From Pseudomonadota bacterium (GTDB lineage Bacteria > Myxococcota_A > Polyangia > Haliangiales > Haliangiaceae): DNA of 64,000 nt. Under the pieces are notes generated by a model. The model made no database searches. It was given only the letters and a program-made list of their open reading frames with translations, and was not told the DNA's origin. The stretch is taken from assembly GCA_022360315.1 (NCBI GenBank), contig JAKSDA010000502.1, positions 1 to 64,000 of the forward strand. Reading direction: 5' to 3'. Positions 8,403 through 17,133 of this stretch are shown piece by piece. Position 1 is the stretch's first letter, and every line of letters starts with the position of its first letter. A program made the position numbers and the translations under genes.

Positions 8403-11400
8403 ATCTCACACGGGCAGCGATCGAGCGAGACCGGGTCACTCTGGTCGCCGTGGTCCTCATCGTATTTGCCGGGTTGCTCAGCTTTTTCAGCCTGCCCCAG
8501 GCCAAGGATCCCGGTTTCTTGACCCGCACCGCTCAGATCACGACTATTTTTCCCGGCGCCAGCCCGGAGCGGGTCGAGATGCTGGTGACCGACAAGATCG
8601 AAAACGCGGTGCAGGAGATCGCCGAGCTCGATTTCATCTCGAGCACCTCCAAAACCAGCGTATCGGTCGTGATGGTCAATATCAAGGAGAAATACACTCA
8701 TCTGACCGAGATCTGGGATGATCTGCGGCGCAAAGTGGACAACATACGTCCGACGCTTCCGGCTGGAATCCTCGGCCCGACCATCAACGACAATTTCGGC
8801 GAGATCTTCGGAATTGTCATCGGCGTGACCGGTGAGGGAATCAGCCAAAGAGAACTCAAGGACATCGCGGACGAAGTTCGCGATCAGCTATTGCTCATCG
8901 AGGAGGTGGCCAAGGTCAATCTGAGTGGTGCGCAGGAGGAGCGGATCTTTGTCGAGTACAACAACGCCCGGCTGGCTCAGCTCGGCCTGTCGCCATCGCA
9001 GCTCAACGCCATTCTCGAGCGCCGTAATATCATTATTCCGGGCGGCGATATATCGACTGGAGTGGAGGACATCGTCATCGAACCGTCGGGCAACTTCGAG
9101 TCGATCGACGATTTGCGGCGGACCGTCATCCAGCTTCCGGGCCGGAGTCAAGTGACATATCTCGGCGATATTGTCGATATCCGGCGAGCCTACGTCGATC
9201 CGCCGGAATACGAGATGCGCACCAATGGAGTGCCGTCGATCGGTCTGGCCATCTCGCTGCGCGCGGGATCGAATATCGTGGAGTTGGGCGAGAAAGTTTC
9301 GTTACTTCTCGAACAGCTACCCGATACCTACCCCCACGGTATCGACTTCGATATCATTCACTTTGAGCCTGCCGAGGTCAAGACCAAGGTCGACGACTTT
9401 GTGATCAGCTTGCTACAAAGCATCGGCATGGTCATGTTGGTCATGCTGGTTTTTCTGGGGGTGCGTACCGGATTGGTGGTTTCCAGCCTGATCCCGATCA
9501 CCATGCTAGCTGCCCTGGTCCTCATGTCGGTATTCGATATTGGCCTGGATCAGATATCTCTGGCCTCTCTCATTATCGCCCTGGGTATGCTGGCCGACAA
9601 TGCCATCGTGGTGACCGAATCGATCATGGTAAAAATGGAGGAGGGAGAGGAGCCGATTGCCGCCGCGGTGTCGTCGGCCAAGGAGCTGCGGATTTCGCTG
9701 CTCACCTCCTCACTCACCACGTGCGTCGCATTTCTACCCATTTTTCTCGCCGAATCAGCAGTCGGCGAATACACCTCGTCCATCTTCAAGGTGGTATCCA
9801 TTTCGCTTTTGTCTTCCTGGGTCCTTGCCCTGACCATGACGCCTCTCATGGCGGTGACATTTCTGTCGGCCAAGCGGGCCAGGCAAAAAAGAATGGCCGG
9901 CGGGCGACAACCGGCGGGCGGGCAGCGACGGCCAGTTGGGCGGCAACCGGAAGGTGGTTTGTTCCTCGGTATGTACCGCTGGGGCCTGATCATGGCGCTC
10001 AAACTGCGCTACATCAGCGTGCTCGTCGTGGTCGCTGGCCTGGTGGTCAGTATGCGGGGATTTGCCTTCGTACCCAAGAAATTTTTTCCGCCCGACGACG
10101 TGGCTCAGATCAACGCGACGTTTCGAATGCCGCCTGGTTCAACGCTGACCCGGACCCAGGATGTGATCACGCGGATCGAGCGATTCATCGCCGAGCAACT
10201 CGTGGCGAGCGACGAACGGCCGCAGGGGGTTGTCAATTGGGGGACATTCATCGGTGTCGGTGCGCCGCGCTACAGCCTGGGCTATCTACCCGAGCCACCC
10301 GGGCCCGAATATGCATTCATCCTGATGAATACGACCAGCCCGCTGGTCGGCGATGCAATCATCGACAAGCTGGACACCTTTACGTTCGACAACTTTCCCG
10401 ATCTCGAGGTCGATCTCAAAAAACCGAATACCGGGCCGCCAGTGGCCAATCCCATCGAGATACGCATCTCGGGGCCCGATGTGGATGAGGTTTTTACCAT
10501 TGTCGAACAGGTCAAGGCCGAGCTGACGACCCTGCGCGGCCCCCGCGGTATCAAGGACGACTGGGGGCCTCAGACCAAGAAGTTGATCATCGAGGTGAGT
10601 CAGGCGCGGGCGTTCCGCGCCGGTGTGACCAACTGGGACATCGCGGTATCCCTGCTGGCCAATTTCACCGGAGTCCAGACCTCCGAGTATCGCGAAGGTG
10701 ACGAGATCATTCCCATCACCATGCGTTCGGCGGCCAGCGACCGAGATGACATTGGCAAGCTGGAGACCTTGAATATCTACGCGCAATCGTCGGGTAAGAG
10801 TGTTCCCCTCAAGCAGGTTGCCGACGCCAAGATCGTGTGGGAGCCGTCCAAGCTCAAGCGACGCAATCGCATGCAGACAGTCAGCGTCCTGGCCCGGCTC
10901 GATTCCGGTGTCACGGCAGCAGAGATCAAGGCGTACATGGATCCGTGGCTGGACGGGCAAAAAAGAGAGTTCTGGGAGCCGGGCTATCGCTACGAGATCG
11001 GCGGGGTGACCGAGAAGTCGAATAAGGCCAATGGCTCGATCAGGGCCAAGATGCCGATAGCTGGATTCATCATTTTGATGCTTCTGGTCATGCAGTTCAA
11101 TTCGATGCGCAGCACATTCATTATCTTGTTTACTATTCCGCTGGCGCTCATCGGGGTGGTCATTGGCCTTCTGGCCATGGAATCGTATTTTGGCTTTATG
11201 ACTTTATTGGGCATTATTTCGCTCTTTGGCATTGTCATCAACAATGCCATCGTGCTGATCGAGCGCATCAAGTTGGAGATGGAAGAAAACGGCTTGACGC
11301 CGGCCGATGCGATCGTGGTGGCAGCGCAGCGGCGACTGCGACCGATTTTGCTCACCACGGCGACCACGGTTGGTGGCCTGATTCCGTTGTGGATGGCCGG

Positions 11401-11527
11401 CGGAATGTGGGAGCCGATGGCCATCGCGATCATCTTCGGGCTGATGTTCTCGACCGTGCTCACTCTCGGTATTGTGCCAGCACTGTACGCGATCCTGTAC
11501 CGGGTGTCGTTTCGGGGATATCGCTAG
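8399..11527 (+). CDS. RND-family efflux pump permease (AcrB/HAE-like)
   Basis: 1042 residues, the normal size of a proton-driven resistance-nodulation-division pump. Two repeated halves, each with one transmembrane helix, a large periplasmic domain and a block of helices. The N-terminus (VVLIVFAGLLSFFSLPQA) and motifs such as FPGASPERVEMLVTDKIE and PLALIGVVIGL are characteristic. Helix 4 reads GMLADNAIVV with D400-N401 where AcrB has two adjacent Asp; the helix 10 region reads IVINNAIVL with N948 where AcrB has its proton-relay Lys. The classical triad is therefore reduced to one acid, a pattern known in some non-AcrB RND subgroups. A cytoplasmic loop between helices 6 and 7 contains a repetitive GRQPAGGQRRPVGRQPEGG insert. 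Last gene of the efflux operon. Confidence 0.93.
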   Translation: MNLTRAAIERDRVTLVAVVLIVFAGLLSFFSLPQAKDPGFLTRTAQITTIFPGASPERVEMLVTDKIENAVQEIAELDFISSTSKTSVSVVMVNIKEKYTHLTEIWDDLRRKVDNIRPTLPAGILGPTINDNFGEIFGIVIGVTGEGISQRELKDIADEVRDQLLLIEEVAKVNLSGAQEERIFVEYNNARLAQLGLSPSQLNAILERRNIIIPGGDISTGVEDIVIEPSGNFESIDDLRRTVIQLPGRSQVTYLGDIVDIRRAYVDPPEYEMRTNGVPSIGLAISLRAGSNIVELGEKVSLLLEQLPDTYPHGIDFDIIHFEPAEVKTKVDDFVISLLQSIGMVMLVMLVFLGVRTGLVVSSLIPITMLAALVLMSVFDIGLDQISLASLIIALGMLADNAIVVTESIMVKMEEGEEPIAAAVSSAKELRISLLTSSLTTCVAFLPIFLAESAVGEYTSSIFKVVSISLLSSWVLALTMTPLMAVTFLSAKRARQKRMAGGRQPAGGQRRPVGRQPEGGLFLGMYRWGLIMALKLRYISVLVVVAGLVVSMRGFAFVPKKFFPPDDVAQINATFRMPPGSTLTRTQDVITRIERFIAEQLVASDERPQGVVNWGTFIGVGAPRYSLGYLPEPPGPEYAFILMNTTSPLVGDAIIDKLDTFTFDNFPDLEVDLKKPNTGPPVANPIEIRISGPDVDEVFTIVEQVKAELTTLRGPRGIKDDWGPQTKKLIIEVSQARAFRAGVTNWDIAVSLLANFTGVQTSEYREGDEIIPITMRSAASDRDDIGKLETLNIYAQSSGKSVPLKQVADAKIVWEPSKLKRRNRMQTVSVLARLDSGVTAAEIKAYMDPWLDGQKREFWEPGYRYEIGGVTEKSNKANGSIRAKMPIAGFIILMLLVMQFNSMRSTFIILFTIPLALIGVVIGLLAMESYFGFMTLLGIISLFGIVINNAIVLIERIKLEMEENGLTPADAIVVAAQRRLRPILLTTATTVGGLIPLWMAGGMWEPMAIAIIFGLMFSTVLTLGIVPALYAILYRVSFRGYR

Positions 11528-11686
11528 CCCAGGATCCGGGATGCAAAGATCCCCGGCCGAAGGTATTGCTGGAAGGCAGGACAAGCGAGCCTGAATTCGG
11601 GCCTTACGAGAGGGTTGGCTGCGAACGGGACTGCAGAGCGGGATATTCTCGCCTGCTTGAGGAGGCAGAAATCGAGCTCCGGGACG

Positions 11687-12562
11687 TCAAGGCGTATCCG
11701 CGGTCTGCAGTGCTGCGCTGCGCCGTGCCGCGAACGTCGCGTAGGCCAGGCCGCCGACGACCATGAAAAGACCGTAGGCGAAAACGGCTGGCACCACAAC
11801 CGTGCCGGCGAAACTGGTCGCAGCGATCAGGAGCGCGAGCGCTGTGTTGCGGACACCAGTCGTGACCGCGAGGGTTCGACGAGTTGCCCCCTCGGGCCCG
11901 CCCATCCAGTAACCGAGCAAGAGTGGTAGGGCAACACCCAGGAGCATGGCAAGCAGTACCTGCCAGCCCAACGCAGTCAATATATGAAGTTGGTCGACCA
12001 CAATCAGAATGATTGTAGCGAGCAGTAGCGTGTTCGCAATCAAGCGGAGCGGCTTCGCCAGGCGTTGCGAGACCCGCGGCAGCAGAGCTTGGACCAGAAA
12101 TCCCCCACCAAGAGGAATCAGCATGGAGGTGAGTAAGATCTGCATGGCCGCCAATACCGCGAAATCGAGCTCGACATCGCCAGCGATGGTCATCATGGTA
12201 GCCCGACAGATCAGCGGCGTGGTCACCACCGATAGGCCGGCCAAGACCACCATCAGACCGGTCGCGAAGGGGACGTCTCCTCTTGCCATCATACTCAGCG
12301 GTGGACCGAGGGGAGCGCCCGGGGCCGCAGCCGAGATGATCATGGCCAGGGTAAACTCCGGCGCGACGCCGAATAGGATCGCGATCCCCACAACCAAGAT
12401 GGGAACGAGGACAATGTTCAAGAGTAGCGACCGCAAAAGCAGGCTCGTGCGCCTGATCGCCTGGATTACCGCCAGGGCCGACACATTCATCCCCACTCCC
12501 AACATGAAGCTAACCACGATGAGGTTGGTCAGGAGTTGGATGAGCCAGGCTTTATCGGTCAT
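11687..12562 (-). CDS. Bile acid:sodium symporter-family (BASS/SBF) transporter
   Basis: 291 residues, almost entirely hydrophobic, with about nine or ten predicted membrane segments. The SBF/BASS signature is visible in the Gly/Pro/Ala-rich crossover (IISAAAPGAPLGPPLSMMARGD) and in GVRNTALALLIA near the end. Family members are sodium-coupled carriers of bile acids, steroid sulfates, pantothenate or keto acids; the substrate here is unknown. It is the last gene of a minus-strand cluster with halogenase-like and sulfotransferase genes, so transport of a sulfated or halogenated organic acid is a plausible inference. Start chosen at the ATG preceded by GGAG about 8-9 bases upstream. Confidence 0.8.
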   Translation of the reverse strand: MTDKAWLIQLLTNLIVVSFMLGVGMNVSALAVIQAIRRTSLLLRSLLLNIVLVPILVVGIAILFGVAPEFTLAMIISAAAPGAPLGPPLSMMARGDVPFATGLMVVLAGLSVVTTPLICRATMMTIAGDVELDFAVLAAMQILLTSMLIPLGGGFLVQALLPRVSQRLAKPLRLIANTLLLATIILIVVDQLHILTALGWQVLLAMLLGVALPLLLGYWMGGPEGATRRTLAVTTGVRNTALALLIAATSFAGTVVVPAVFAYGLFMVVGGLAYATFAARRSAALQTADTP

Positions 12563-12680
12563 GGTCTGTTCTCCACAGCTCTGCGCACATAGCCGGTGAT
12601 GTTCGAGTTCATGGCTGGCACTCAGAGTTGGCAGTCACCAGCACCCGGGAGAGTATCCCCGGGACCTGCCAAACCCGCGT

Positions 12681-14315
12681 TCATACCTTGACCTGCTCTA
12701 GAGTCTCCCGAGCAAAGTCGAAGACGTGCTGCCGGAGCTCCAGCGGCGCTTCGGATCGGCCCCATCGGGCCACGTTTCGCGCCTTTTCGGGCGTCGAATC
12801 GACGTGGTTGTACTCGGGACGGGTCCAGTCGAACATCGGGGGCAGATACTCACTCGCCCTCAAGAGCTCGATGATCTTACTGGCAGCCTCGGCGGCGCCA
12901 TCCAATCCGCAGCGATAGCGTTCGAGGTATTCTTCGGCCTGGACGTAGAGCCGTTCCAGTCCGGCGAAGTTGGGGTAGATCGAGCTGGGCATCGGCTGCC
13001 CGTCCAGCACGCCGAACGCAGCTCGATTACCGCTTTGCAGGTACACGGCGTACCGTCTGACCAGTGCCATATAGCCCACAAACTCGTTCATCACATGCAA
13101 TCGCAGCCAGGCATTCCACAGTGGATAGCTCGAAAAGCAGGTATAGAAGTTGCTTATATGCCGGTCGGCAAAATCCAGCGTTCTGCGCTGCAATACATCG
13201 ACATGGTCAAAGCGATCGGCAGAGAAATCGTCATCGTGAAGGGCGCGCAGTAGGTCGTCGGCAAAGTGAAACAGAATTTCATTACTGCACAAGATACCTC
13301 GCGAATGGAGCGGATCGACAAACCCGTAGGCATTGGAGGTCAAGAAAAAACGCTCGCCCACGCTGGTCGACGACGAGTACTGCAGCCGACCGGTCTTGAT
13401 CCACGGACGCACCGCTTCCGCGTGGGCCAGCTGTTCCGCGATACTGGGAAATTGCGCGGCGAATTGCTGAAACTCTCGCTCAGGTGGCAGATCCGATTCC
13501 GGATGCTTTGTCGTATCCAAAACAATACCGACACTACAGAGCGCGTTGCCGGAGTATTCGTGATTTCCAAACGGGATCAGCCAAAACCAACCACTGTCGA
13601 AGATGTGCTGTACAGTGCCATCGCGCCAGGTGTATCGCGTCGGGGGTTTTTCGCTCTCGGACAGGAGATCGTTGAAGTCGCGGACATTTTGCATGTGGGT
13701 AAAGATGCTGCGCGAGTGGGTGCGAAGGCGCGTCGGCTCTTCGCGAAGACCCAGCGTCGACGCGAGCAGCGAATGCCCACCGGTGGCATCGACGACATAG
13801 CGGCACCGAATCTCCTCGCTGTCCTCGCAACGCATAAAGACACCATCACTGGCAATATCAATGTCTCGAATGGTCGTGTCTGGCAGGTACTCGGCTCCGT
13901 AGTTGACGGCCACGTGCAGTAGGTAGTGGTCGGTATCCTGTCGAAATAGATGAGAATCCCAACCCAGCGGTGTCTGCGTCGGGATGAAGACATGGGCTTC
14001 ATCGGGATGTTGTCGCAAACCGGAGTGATGATAGAGAAAGCCGTTGACGATCTTGCGTCCTGTCGTGGCAGCCACGTGCTGGCAGATGAGTTTCGAGGAC
14101 CCGAAGTTTTCGAGTTCGGGGACACCGTAGCGCGAGGCGAGGAGCCGAAACCACAGTGATCCCTTGGGTAGCACCGACTCGCCGATGGCAAAGCGCGGAT
14201 GGGATGACCGATCGATCATGATCACGCGGTGACCGTGGCGGGCGAGGATCGCGGCCACGATGGTCCCGGATAGCCCAGTGCCCAATATCGCTACGTCGTA
14301 GATGTTCTCGATCAT
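12681..14315 (-). CDS. FAD-dependent halogenase-like oxidoreductase (first of two)
   Basis: 544 residues. N-terminal Rossmann dinucleotide motif (ILGTGLSGTIVAAILARHG) with the acidic end of strand 2 in MIDRSS, then GESVLPKGS, where flavin-dependent halogenases carry GESxxP, and the halogenase signature WFWLIPFG (WxWxIP) around residue 245. A motif near residue 340 (NAYGFVDPLHSRGI) matches the second FAD-contacting segment. These support the tryptophan-halogenase/geranylgeranyl-reductase-like fold. The N-terminal region lacks an obvious catalytic lysine context, so halogenation is not assured; hydroxylation or another oxidation is possible. It follows a second halogenase-like gene after about 95 bases on the same strand. 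Confidence 0.75.
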   Translation of the reverse strand: MIENIYDVAILGTGLSGTIVAAILARHGHRVIMIDRSSHPRFAIGESVLPKGSLWFRLLASRYGVPELENFGSSKLICQHVAATTGRKIVNGFLYHHSGLRQHPDEAHVFIPTQTPLGWDSHLFRQDTDHYLLHVAVNYGAEYLPDTTIRDIDIASDGVFMRCEDSEEIRCRYVVDATGGHSLLASTLGLREEPTRLRTHSRSIFTHMQNVRDFNDLLSESEKPPTRYTWRDGTVQHIFDSGWFWLIPFGNHEYSGNALCSVGIVLDTTKHPESDLPPEREFQQFAAQFPSIAEQLAHAEAVRPWIKTGRLQYSSSTSVGERFFLTSNAYGFVDPLHSRGILCSNEILFHFADDLLRALHDDDFSADRFDHVDVLQRRTLDFADRHISNFYTCFSSYPLWNAWLRLHVMNEFVGYMALVRRYAVYLQSGNRAAFGVLDGQPMPSSIYPNFAGLERLYVQAEEYLERYRCGLDGAAEAASKIIELLRASEYLPPMFDWTRPEYNHVDSTPEKARNVARWGRSEAPLELRQHVFDFARETLEQVKV

Positions 14316-14410
14316 ATCATTTCTCGTATATTATTGTGCGCTCAGTATTTTTGGATTATCATCTGTGAGCACAATGCGGCCCAATAGGCTGCACATCCGG
14401 CGATCTCTCT

Positions 14411-15796
14411 TCACGCGGCTTCCTGACCGGGGTCGAGCGGCCGTAGCCAGGCGCTGCTGAACCTGAATGAAGGTGGGCAGGAAACTCGATGCTGATCATC
14501 GGTATGCTGGTCCACCGTCCACCCCTCGGGCAGAAAGATGTCGGCCCTCTGGCCCTTTTTGGCGGCCAGGTGGTGACGGTAATTCAACAAGAATTGGTTA
14601 AATGCGCGGTTATCGTCAAAAACGTCACCCTGCAGGATGCGTCCCCACTCGGAAATCCACTCTGGATGTTCGCGAAAAAAAGCACCGGCCGAAAAGTTCG
14701 GGTCGTAGAACCCGTCCAAAAAGAACCGCAGGGTGGTCTCGGCGCGCCGGAATAGCGCTTCATAGTCGCGGAAAATGGCCCGAGAGGGGTCGCCTCGATC
14801 GAGTCCATTGGCAATGGTCTCACCGGCCAGTGCACCGGTGGCAAGCGACATCCAAACCCCCGAAGAGAATACCGGGTCGATAAACGTCGCAGCATCGCCG
14901 ACCAGAGCCCAGCCCTCGCCAGCTATTGCCCTGGCGCTGTAGGAATAGTCGCCCGTGTGTCGAAAATCGCCCAGCCATTGCCCGTCGCGAGTCCATTCGA
15001 CGAGGAGGGGGTTGGATTGCAGGCAGGTGGCAAATGCGTCGCGAAGCGTGATGCCCTGCGCTTTCAGGTGGCGCGCCGATGACACCACGCCAACACTGAC
15101 TCTGCCGTCGGCGAGTGGAATCCACCAGAACCAGCCGCGCGGCTCGAGCAGGGCGACCACGATGTTCCCCTCATCCTTGCCGGTCTGGCGATGCGCGCCC
15201 TGGATGTATCGCCAGATGGCCAATTGATCGAGCACCGGATCACGGACTCGGAGATCGAAATATCGGGACAGAAAGCCGGCCCGGCCCGAGCAATCGACGA
15301 CAAACGTACCCTCGATTTCGTGGACACAGTCGTCTTCGTCGCTATAGCGCACGCCGACAACCCGGTTGCCATCATGAATCACTCCAGTGACCCGAGCGCC
15401 ATATCTCACCTCTGCTCCCGACTCTTGCGCGTGCTGAAGGAGCAGCTGGTCGAATTTGGCGCGGTCGACTTGCCAGGTGGTGGCTGCGGCGTCTCGAATC
15501 GACTGTACGAAGTAATACGGCCTGGTGAGCCGGCCCGAGGTGCTCACGAACTGGAAGCCGGGCTTGTGTTGAAAGCCGGCTCGCTTGACCTTGTCGAGTA
15601 CGCCCAGTCGGTGCAGCATGAGGTAGGTGTAGGGGATCAGCGACTCGCCGACGTGATAACGGGGAAATTGTTCGCGTTCCAGCACCATGACTCGACAGCC
15701 CGCACGGGCCAGGGTGGTCGCTGTCGCAGAGCCTCCAGGGCCTCCACCGATGATCACTGCGTCGAAGTGCTCGGCGTTTTTGTCGATGTCCTTCAT
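14411..15796 (-). CDS. FAD-dependent halogenase-like protein (second of two)
   Basis: 461 residues from the ATG at 15796, which has a GGGAG ribosome-binding site; the frame is open upstream but that part is not protein-like. Motifs in order: GGGPGGSATATTLARAG (FAD), VLEREQFPRYHVGESLIP, a Lys in FQHKPGFQF where phenolic/pyrrole halogenases place their catalytic Lys, CSGRAGFLSRYF, the halogenase signature GWFWWIPLADG (WxWxIP) and GDAATFIDPVFSSGVW. This is a strong match to the flavin-dependent halogenase family acting on aromatic or carrier-bound substrates. A reduced-flavin supplier is not seen nearby. Located between the other halogenase-like gene and a sulfotransferase gene. Confidence 0.85.
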   Translation of the reverse strand: MKDIDKNAEHFDAVIIGGGPGGSATATTLARAGCRVMVLEREQFPRYHVGESLIPYTYLMLHRLGVLDKVKRAGFQHKPGFQFVSTSGRLTRPYYFVQSIRDAAATTWQVDRAKFDQLLLQHAQESGAEVRYGARVTGVIHDGNRVVGVRYSDEDDCVHEIEGTFVVDCSGRAGFLSRYFDLRVRDPVLDQLAIWRYIQGAHRQTGKDEGNIVVALLEPRGWFWWIPLADGRVSVGVVSSARHLKAQGITLRDAFATCLQSNPLLVEWTRDGQWLGDFRHTGDYSYSARAIAGEGWALVGDAATFIDPVFSSGVWMSLATGALAGETIANGLDRGDPSRAIFRDYEALFRRAETTLRFFLDGFYDPNFSAGAFFREHPEWISEWGRILQGDVFDDNRAFNQFLLNYRHHLAAKKGQRADIFLPEGWTVDQHTDDQHRVSCPPSFRFSSAWLRPLDPGQEAA

Positions 15797-16111
15797 GTTG
15801 GTTCTCCCATGGCGAGGGCTCACACGCCGCGGCTTGTCGCCCCGATGATTGCTACGTCCATGAGTACGCCTAGCGTTGCAACGAAACACAAGCCCTGGGC
15901 TCGTGTGGCTCGACTCGGCCAAACACCTCAGCGCGCGCCGCTGCGAGGTCGCTGATCCGGGCAATTGACATGCGCCCCCGCAGCAGGTGACCCCGCTGAG
16001 GGTTCGCGACTGTCGCAAACACCTCCGCCAAGCCGGGTTTGTCGCGGAGGTGGCGATCGTCAAAACGATTGCGCGATAGTGTTTTGCTCCCTGAAGAGCG
16101 GCAGATTCGCT

Positions 16112-17047
16112 CTAACCGCGATGATGGTCCGCGATGCGGTCGCAGAACTCCTGGTACGAACGAATTCCCAGCTTGTGTTCCATCTCTTGCTTCCACAACG
16201 CATCCATCGCTTCGATGACCGAGTCGGGCATTTCGCCCTTGTATCCTCCTACCTTGCCGGCACGCACTTTCGGCGGCTGATTACCCTGCGGCAGTCCGAC
16301 TGCTTTTTCTATGGCAACACGCAGAGGATAGTCATCGAACTTCGACTTATGCTCTTGCATGAAGCCGAAAGACGATTGCTTTACAACGTTTGCAACGGTC
16401 TGGTCGTCGAGCTCGATGTGCAAAAACCCCGATATCGCGCGGACAACACCGGCGAGGTCGCTCTTCATCTCATCGAATGTGACAAAAAAGTAGTTGTCCT
16501 GGTCGCGCTGCTCCCACCACGAGCGCACATGGTCCCAGTAGCGCCCGAACGGGCCACCCTTGCAATAGAGGTCAAACGCAAACTGCTCGACAGAGATGGA
16601 GTCGGGCACAAAAATCCAGCCGCGCAAAAAGTGATAAAACGAAAGCAAGGCGTCCTTGGGGTTGCGCATGACCACGATGTAACGGGCCCCTTTGGGGGCG
16701 TCTGCCCAGCCGACGTGGGTCTTGAACGCGCGGGGCTCGGCTTCCTGGGGCGCGTTGATGTCGATGTTCATGAAGTGGACGATCTCGAACCACGGCACGA
16801 CTTCGGTGATGTCGTTGAAGTTCATCGAGCCCCCGGTGCGAATGCCGTGTACGATCTGCTGCATCCACGTGGTGCCACATTTTGGATACGTCGCGATGAT
16901 CACGTCCGACGGCCGGGGCTCGAAAGCAGCTGCCTGTGCAATGGCCTGTGCGTTGAATATCTGGCCGAGATATACCGTCAATTCTTGAATGTTCTCGGCG
17001 CGGCGCCCTCGAAGGTCGTTTATTTGTGCGTTCGCTGAGTTGCTCAT
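16112..17047 (-). CDS. PAPS-dependent sulfotransferase
   Basis: 311 residues, usual size for cytosolic-type sulfotransferases (Sulfotransfer_1). The 5'-phosphosulfate-binding loop TYPKCGTTW is at residues 53-61; the 3'-phosphate-binding strand follows (YIVVMRNPKDALLSFYHF), with the Lys-bearing C-terminal GKVGGYKGE region that completes the PAPS site. It transfers sulfate from PAPS to a hydroxyl or amine of a small molecule; catalytic His candidates occur in FKTHVGWAD. No signal peptide, so cytoplasmic. It lies in the same strand and cluster as the halogenase-like genes and a periplasmic-type arylsulfate sulfotransferase, pointing to a sulfated product. Confidence 0.93.
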   Translation of the reverse strand: MSNSANAQINDLRGRRAENIQELTVYLGQIFNAQAIAQAAAFEPRPSDVIIATYPKCGTTWMQQIVHGIRTGGSMNFNDITEVVPWFEIVHFMNIDINAPQEAEPRAFKTHVGWADAPKGARYIVVMRNPKDALLSFYHFLRGWIFVPDSISVEQFAFDLYCKGGPFGRYWDHVRSWWEQRDQDNYFFVTFDEMKSDLAGVVRAISGFLHIELDDQTVANVVKQSSFGFMQEHKSKFDDYPLRVAIEKAVGLPQGNQPPKVRAGKVGGYKGEMPDSVIEAMDALWKQEMEHKLGIRSYQEFCDRIADHHRG

Positions 17048-17133
17048 ACGATATCTTCTCTCGTCGATTTAGCCCGCGTTAGATCGGGGTGTCACAGATT
17101 CGCCAGAATTCACCATATGACAGATACGGCGCG

